Shown here piece after piece: positions 30,890 through 30,969 of a stretch of DNA of 30,969 bases (its first letter is position 1; each line of letters begins with the position of its first letter). The notes under the pieces were generated by a model, which did not search any database, was not told where the DNA came from, and saw only the letters and a program-made list of their open reading frames with translations. The DNA is taken from assembly GCF_000090795.2 (NCBI RefSeq), contig NW_003546242.1, positions 71,134 to 102,102 on the forward strand. Reading direction: 5' to 3'. Origin of the DNA: Amphimedon queenslandica (taxonomy: Eukaryota > Porifera > Demospongiae > Haplosclerida > Niphatidae). Made by a program: the position numbers and the translations under genes.

Positions 30890-30969
30890 GTATGATGAAT
30901 TATTGTACATGTAATAATGTTACAACAATTTTATTAGATGTGTTATGGCTATAGTTTACGTGTGAATTA

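Noticed and set aside
1..30969. CRISPR arrays, bacterial operons, rRNA genes or prophage
   Set aside because: The window is eukaryotic with spliced genes; none of the repeats has CRISPR-like spacing and no rRNA-like sequence was seen.

Overview
This is AT-rich eukaryotic DNA with short GT-AG introns (mostly 40-400 bp), AATAAA-type 3' ends, many small inverted-repeat elements, and proteins of clearly animal type: calcium-binding EGF chains, sushi and Ig domains, SERINC, a PARP and a death-fold domain. The gene compactness, very low GC, the ubiquitous TGTACATGTA palindrome and the style of the proteins suggest an early-branching animal, most likely a demosponge (Amphimedon-like). The species is inference.

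Layout. (1) 1-11017, + strand: the 3' part of one giant gene for a single-pass receptor. It has a chain of EGF domains each encoded by one phase 1-1 exon, two sushi domains, a further EGF, a long novel ectodomain with a furin-like site, two Ig domains, two Cys-rich GCC2/GCC3 (ephrin-receptor-like) modules, a membrane segment and a Tyr/Pro-rich tail. (2) 11302-14051, + strand: two tandem two-exon genes for small single-pass membrane proteins whose C-terminal part reads as an AID/APOBEC-type zinc deaminase. The first keeps the H-A-E and P-C-x-x-C motifs. The second keeps the zinc ligands but has Val in place of the catalytic Glu. (3) 15095-15503, - strand: a tentative small three-exon gene. (4) 15973-18470, - strand: a four-exon PARP with an H-Y-E triad and two N-terminal SUMO-interaction-like motifs. 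(5) 18647-23062, + strand: a complete 12-exon SERINC gene, divergent from the PARP across a 176-bp promoter with three TCACGTGAT boxes. (6) 24480-28316, - strand: a P-loop/winged-helix (STAND/NLR-like or Roco-like) protein gene with a possible 25-nt intron, followed by a separate exon encoding a death-fold-like domain. (7) 30620-30889, + strand: a near-identical copy of two SERINC exons and their intron, with an in-frame stop.

The remaining DNA is mostly miniature inverted-repeat elements with TACCGTAT-like ends, a dispersed TTTGTCAAAA-type repeat, and ACATGTAC microsatellite.

Working together: no operon logic applies here. However, a deaminase pair, a PARP, a SERINC, an NLR-like protein and a large adhesive receptor within 31 kb all belong to families that in other animals act in immunity or restriction of genetic parasites. 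Joint function is inference. The most striking object is the membrane-anchored deaminase / pseudo-deaminase pair.
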